A stretch of DNA of 8,567 bases. Source: Lachnospiraceae bacterium UBA4711 (GTDB lineage Bacteria > Bacillota > Clostridia > Lachnospirales > Lachnospiraceae). The DNA is taken from positions 27,353 to 35,919 of the forward strand of contig DHJV01000135.1 of the NCBI GenBank assembly GCA_002404515.1, written 5' to 3'. Positions 4,728 through 8,567 of this stretch are shown in pieces. The position numbers and the translations under genes were made by a program. The notes under the pieces were generated by a model, which worked only from the letters and a program-made list of their open reading frames with translations, was not told the origin of the DNA and did no database searches. How positions within the stretch are numbered: the first letter of the stretch is position 1; each line of letters starts with the position of its first letter.

Positions 4728-7700
4728 ATGGCGTTACAGTTTATTCTTGGACCAAGTGGGGCAGGAAAATCAGAATTTATTTATGAAGATATTATACGTC
4801 GGACGATGCAGGATGAACGGAAAAATGTGATCGTGCTTGTCCCGGAGCAGTATTCTCTGGAAATCCAGCGTAAACTTGTGCAGAAGCATCCACGGGGTGG
4901 CAGCTTCCAGATTGATGTTATCGGTTTTAACCGGCTGGCATACCGGATATTTGATGAGCTGCATATTAAGCCGAAAAAGGTGCTGGAGGATTTCGGAAAA
5001 TCTATGTTGCTGCGAAAGGCGGCACAGGAACACAAGGAGGAACTGTCTCTGTATGCCGGAAGCCTGGATAAGGCAGGATTTATTGATGAGGCAAAATCGC
5101 TGATGTCAGAGATTTATCAGTATGATATTCCACGGGAGCGGCTGCGTGAGGCATTGCAGGAGTTGGACGATTCGGAGGAGGCACGCGTGCTTGCGAGAAA
5201 ACTGCAGGACATGCTGGTGATCTTTGATGCATTTGAGGAGAAGAAAGGACAGTCCTTTATCGTGGCAGAACAGATGCTGGAGCTTCTGACTGCGGCAGCG
5301 GGACAATCGGAGCTGATTGCAGGCAGCGAGATCGTATTAGATGGATTTACCGGATTTACGCCGATTCAGTTAAATTTAATCTCCGTGTTGCTGCGCAGAG
5401 CGAAAAAAGTGACGATCGTGCTGACGATTGACGCGGCAGCCTATGAGAAAAAACATGTGGCAGAGCATGAACTGTTTGCGCTTACGAAGCAGACAATCGA
5501 GCATTTGCTGCTTACGGCAGAGCAGGCAAAGGTTGTCGTGGAACCGGCATTGTTCTTGGGAAAAAATGGTTGTAAACGATGGAGCAGCGGACATCCGCTG
5601 GCACATTTGGAGCAGAATCTGTTCCGTTATCCATACCGCACTGGGAAAGACGTGGAACAGGCGATTACGATCACGGCGTATGATACGCCGGCACAGGAGT
5701 TGACCGGAGTGGCAGAACAGATTCGTACCCTTGTGATGGAGCAGGGGTATCGTTACCGGGATATTGCAATCGTGAGTGGAAATCTGGAGGAAACGGCAGA
5801 GTTTGCGAAACGGATATTGCCACAATATGAGATTCCGTATTTTATTGATATGACGATGCCGGTGAAGAATCATCCGTGTGTGGATGCGCTTACGCATGTT
5901 CTGCGTATTGTAGATGAGAATTTCAGCTATGACAGTGTGTTTGCTTTCTTGAAATCAGGGGTTGTAAAGTCGTTGGAACAATCGGAGATCGAGAAGCTGG
6001 AAAACTACGTGCTGGCACGTGGACGAAAGGGAATTCGGAGCTGGAGCCAGCCATTTTTAAATGGTGAGGATGACACGGTGGAAGATCTGCGGCAGGTTGT
6101 GATGGAGATATTGCATCCATTTTATAAGGCAGTCTCTGGTGGGAAAAAGAAGATTTCCGTGTTTGTAGATGCCATCTATGCGCTTATGGAGACACTTTCG
6201 ATGGAGATGCAGTTTGAAGACGCAGGACTGTATGAGAAGGTACGGCAGATCTTTGACAAGATGGTGGAGATCATGCCGGAGGATACGGTCAATGTTCAGG
6301 AGTTCGAGGAGCTGTTTGCCGTAGGTATGAAGGATGTTACACTTGGCATGGTGCCACCGACATTGGATATGCTCGTGGTTGGCGATATCACGCGAACCAG
6401 ACTAGGAGATATCCGGGCATTGTTTATTGTGGGTGTAAATGATGGTGTTATCCCGAAGCGCGCCGGACGCAGCCAGATCATAAATGACCGGGAGAAAGAA
6501 CGGTTGGGGGCATTTGGTATCCATATGGCTCCAACAGAGCGCGTAAACAGCTACACCGAGCAGTTTTATCTGTATCAGAACATGACGAAGCCGAAGGATT
6601 GTCTGCATCTATCCTATGTGTGTATGAGTGCCACGAATGAGACGATGCGGCCATCTTATATATTAGAACGGATTCGAAGAATTTTTCCGGATAAGAAAGA
6701 ATTTCAGGGACAGCGAATGGAGAATCGTATCGTGACAGGCAGATCCGGGCTGGAGGTTTTAATCATAGGAATCCGGGAACTGCTCGAGGGAAACCGCAGT
6801 CACGAGAAAGAGACACTGCAATTATATAAGCTCTATCTGAAACATGGAGATGCACAGACACTGGAACGGATGAAGCAGGCAATGAGGTATCAGAATCTGC
6901 CGGAGAAACTGGCAGAACAGGTCACACAGTTGATCCGGTTACAGGATATGGTGATGTCTGTATCAAAATTGGAACAGTATGCAAGCTGTGCATATGCATT
7001 TTTCCTTAAATACATTCTCCGGTTAGAGGAGCGGCAGATTCATGGCATTGACAACCGGAATGTTGGTATGATCCTGCATGGTGCGATGGAGCAGATGTTC
7101 TGTTATGTGCGGGATCAGAAAAACAATGCATGGGAGACACTGTCAGAACAGGAACGGGATGCCAAGACCGAAGAATTCGTGAATGAGAATTTTGCGAAGG
7201 AATATGCCGGACAGGAGCTGGATGCCGGGCAGTATGAGGTACTGCGGAAGAGCCTGATCCGGATTGGAAAGCGGACGGTGCAGAAATTACAGGCGCTGAT
7301 GGATGCAGATTACAAGCCAAGGTATTTTGAGTATGCATTTCGTAAGAAGCTTCAGGTGGGGGATGAACAGTTGTCCTTAGTTGGAGTGGTGGATCGCGGC
7401 GATCTGTATGTAAATGAGGCAGAGCAGACGATCTCCCTGCGCGTGATCGACTACAAATCCGGGGCGCATGAGTTTGATCTTGGAGACCTGTACGAGGGCT
7501 TGGAGCTGCAGCTTGCCATCTATACGGATGTCATGCGGGAACTGGTCGATCAGGAGTGGAATAAAAACCGTGCGGAGACAGAACGCTACAAGATCTTGAC
7601 GGACAGTATGTATTATTATCATATGCAGGATCCGTATGTGCAGGCGGAAAATGAGACAGAGGCGGAGGAAGCACGGGAGAAGCAGCTTACATATAAGGGG

Positions 7701-7985
7701 CTGACGCGGAATGACGCGGAAGAATTTGACACGGTGCTTGCCTATGCCGAATACAAGGCATCTGCACTTGCCACGCAGATGAAGGCGGGTGTGATCGACA
7801 AAAATCCGATGCGGGAGTCCAACAAGACCGCGTGTGATTACTGTGCGTATAAGGACGTGTGCCGGTTTGATGAGAAATATGGGAACAACCGTTATCATTA
7901 TACGAAGCACAGCGCAAAGGAGAAGGAGCAGTTATTGGAGGAGATGCATAGCGTATGCCATGGACAGAAAAACAAGAACAGGTAA
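4728..7985 (+). CDS. addB: ATP-dependent helicase/deoxyribonuclease subunit B (AddB)
   Basis: AddB subunit of the AddAB helicase-nuclease, which resects double-strand breaks, responds to Chi and loads RecA; it is the Firmicute counterpart of RecBCD. It has 1085 residues, a little shorter than Bacillus AddB. A Walker A motif, GPSGAGKS with Lys14, lies at the extreme N-terminus. The helicase-like body follows. The C-terminal RecB-type nuclease domain shows His784 (GMILHGAME), Asp889 (GVVDRGD), and Asp908 and Lys910 (VIDYKSG). The four iron-sulfur cysteines that staple this domain are Cys754 (YASCAYAF) and Cys1036, Cys1039, Cys1045 (CDYCAYKDVC). All key residues are present, so it should be active. 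The start is ATG 4728 with GGAGG at 4718-4722. Its 3' end overlaps addA by 31 nt, indicating translational coupling. No promoter fits between the preceding terminator and its start. Confidence 0.96.
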   Translation: MALQFILGPSGAGKSEFIYEDIIRRTMQDERKNVIVLVPEQYSLEIQRKLVQKHPRGGSFQIDVIGFNRLAYRIFDELHIKPKKVLEDFGKSMLLRKAAQEHKEELSLYAGSLDKAGFIDEAKSLMSEIYQYDIPRERLREALQELDDSEEARVLARKLQDMLVIFDAFEEKKGQSFIVAEQMLELLTAAAGQSELIAGSEIVLDGFTGFTPIQLNLISVLLRRAKKVTIVLTIDAAAYEKKHVAEHELFALTKQTIEHLLLTAEQAKVVVEPALFLGKNGCKRWSSGHPLAHLEQNLFRYPYRTGKDVEQAITITAYDTPAQELTGVAEQIRTLVMEQGYRYRDIAIVSGNLEETAEFAKRILPQYEIPYFIDMTMPVKNHPCVDALTHVLRIVDENFSYDSVFAFLKSGVVKSLEQSEIEKLENYVLARGRKGIRSWSQPFLNGEDDTVEDLRQVVMEILHPFYKAVSGGKKKISVFVDAIYALMETLSMEMQFEDAGLYEKVRQIFDKMVEIMPEDTVNVQEFEELFAVGMKDVTLGMVPPTLDMLVVGDITRTRLGDIRALFIVGVNDGVIPKRAGRSQIINDREKERLGAFGIHMAPTERVNSYTEQFYLYQNMTKPKDCLHLSYVCMSATNETMRPSYILERIRRIFPDKKEFQGQRMENRIVTGRSGLEVLIIGIRELLEGNRSHEKETLQLYKLYLKHGDAQTLERMKQAMRYQNLPEKLAEQVTQLIRLQDMVMSVSKLEQYASCAYAFFLKYILRLEERQIHGIDNRNVGMILHGAMEQMFCYVRDQKNNAWETLSEQERDAKTEEFVNENFAKEYAGQELDAGQYEVLRKSLIRIGKRTVQKLQALMDADYKPRYFEYAFRKKLQVGDEQLSLVGVVDRGDLYVNEAEQTISLRVIDYKSGAHEFDLGDLYEGLELQLAIYTDVMRELVDQEWNKNRAETERYKILTDSMYYYHMQDPYVQAENETEAEEAREKQLTYKGLTRNDAEEFDTVLAYAEYKASALATQMKAGVIDKNPMRESNKTACDYCAYKDVCRFDEKYGNNRYHYTKHSAKEKEQLLEEMHSVCHGQKNKNR
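7937..7943 (+). promoter_or_regulatory. Ribosome binding site of addA inside the addB coding sequence
   Basis: GGAGGAG lies within the last codons of addB, 11 nt before ATG 7955. It supports the overlapping start of addA. Confidence 0.7.
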
Positions 7986-8567
7986 TTAAAGAGAGAGATA
8001 AGACAATCCTTGTGTCTGCAGCCGCAGGATCCGGTAAGACGGCAACGCTTGTGGAACGCATCTATCAGAAGATGGTTGATCCGGAGCATCCGGTTGATAT
8101 CACATCCTTTCTGGTTGTGACATTTACCAAGGCGGCAGCGGCGCAGATGAAGGAAAAGCTATTGAAGAAGCTGGAGGAAGCGCAGGAGCAGTATCCGGAA
8201 TCCGAGCATATTGCAAAACAGAACATGCTGATCCAGAATGCGGATATCACAACGATCGACAGCTTCTGCCTGAATATCGTAAAGGAGTATTTCAGCTATC
8301 TGAATCTGGACCCTGCGGTAGGAATCGGTGATCCGGGTATGCTGGAGATGCTGAAATATGATGTGATGACCGCGCTTTTTGAGGAAAAGTATGCGCAGCT
8401 GCAGGAACAGGGCGATACGGAATTCGGACGATTGCTGGAGGTGTTCTGCGATGGAAAACGGGACGATAATCTCAAAGATGTGTTAGACAAGATCTATCGC
8501 CAGATCACAAGCTTTCCTGCACCGGAACGGTTTCTGGAGGAAGCGAGAAAGGGATTGCAGATCAATA
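7955..8567 (+). CDS. addA: ATP-dependent helicase/nuclease subunit A (AddA), N-terminal part, cut by window end
   Basis: UvrD-family helicase subunit of AddAB, providing the main translocating motor and a second nuclease. The first 204 codons are visible and open to the window end; the whole protein is normally about 1,200 residues. It opens MPWTEKQEQVI, the usual AddA Q-motif start, followed by Walker A AAAGSGKT (22-29, Lys28), helicase motif Ia TFTKAAAAQMK and motif Ib-type ITTIDSFCLNIV. The start is ATG 7955, in a different frame from addB and overlapping its last 31 nt, with GGAGGAG at 7937-7943. Many relatives have Glu where TFTKAAAAQM has Gln, a minor variation. The nuclease domain is outside the window. 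The addB-then-addA order is the standard Firmicute arrangement. Confidence 0.95.
   Translation, partial: MPWTEKQEQVIKERDKTILVSAAAGSGKTATLVERIYQKMVDPEHPVDITSFLVVTFTKAAAAQMKEKLLKKLEEAQEQYPESEHIAKQNMLIQNADITTIDSFCLNIVKEYFSYLNLDPAVGIGDPGMLEMLKYDVMTALFEEKYAQLQEQGDTEFGRLLEVFCDGKRDDNLKDVLDKIYRQITSFPAPERFLEEARKGLQIN

Noticed and set aside
7377..7910. 177-codon open frame antisense to the addB nuclease domain
   Set aside because: It has no ribosome site or recognisable motif, and it is opposite a strongly conserved coding region. It is a codon-bias shadow, as is a 173-codon antisense frame at 5376-5897.
1..8567. Mobile element, CRISPR array or defence island
   Set aside because: I found no transposase, integrase, spaced repeats or target-site duplications. 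AddAB is a core repair enzyme here, and composition looks even across the window.

Overview
The window reads as a core chromosomal segment of a low-to-mid GC Firmicute, most likely a gut-type member of the Lachnospiraceae (Clostridia). This is inferred from the addB-addA pair instead of recBCD, strong AGGAGG-type ribosome binding sites, MtaB, an HPr-like protein, zinc-ribbon membrane proteins of the clostridial type, and a tRNA gene without an encoded CCA. No genus can be fixed from sequence alone. I see no insertion sequence, phage gene, CRISPR array or compositional island.

Layout. Positions 1-1805 (+) hold the 3' part of hisH, then hisF and a small GNAT acetyltransferase. They are closely spaced, read as one transcript, and end at a bidirectional terminator (about 1817-1843). 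Positions 1866-2208 (-) hold a single-gene unit: a 77-residue HPr-like protein that keeps the regulatory serine region but lacks the phosphoryl-accepting histidine. It has a strong promoter and a leader hairpin. Positions 2179-3608 (+) hold mtaB, transcribed divergently from a promoter region that overlaps the HPr-like promoter. Positions 3642-3793 (+) hold a free-standing tRNA-Glu(CTC) gene with its own consensus promoter and terminator. Positions 3818-4714 (+) hold a membrane-anchored zinc-ribbon protein of unknown role, with its own promoter spanned by an inverted repeat, ending at a strong terminator. Positions 4728-8567 (+) hold addB, complete, and the first 204 codons of addA. The two overlap by 31 nt.

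Function. HisH and HisF form imidazole glycerol phosphate synthase, linking histidine and purine synthesis. MtaB thiomethylates t6A37 in tRNAs reading ANN codons. AddA and AddB form the helicase-nuclease that processes double-strand breaks for RecA. These modules are not obviously linked to each other.

I did not find a clearly new biological system. The most notable points are the histidine-less HPr homologue with its hairpin leader and overlapping divergent promoters, and the addB start placed 13 nt behind a terminator with no room for a promoter of its own. Three translation starts matter for annotation: the zinc-ribbon protein begins at 3891 (a longer frame would run through the tRNA gene), addB begins at 4728, and addA begins at 7955 inside addB.
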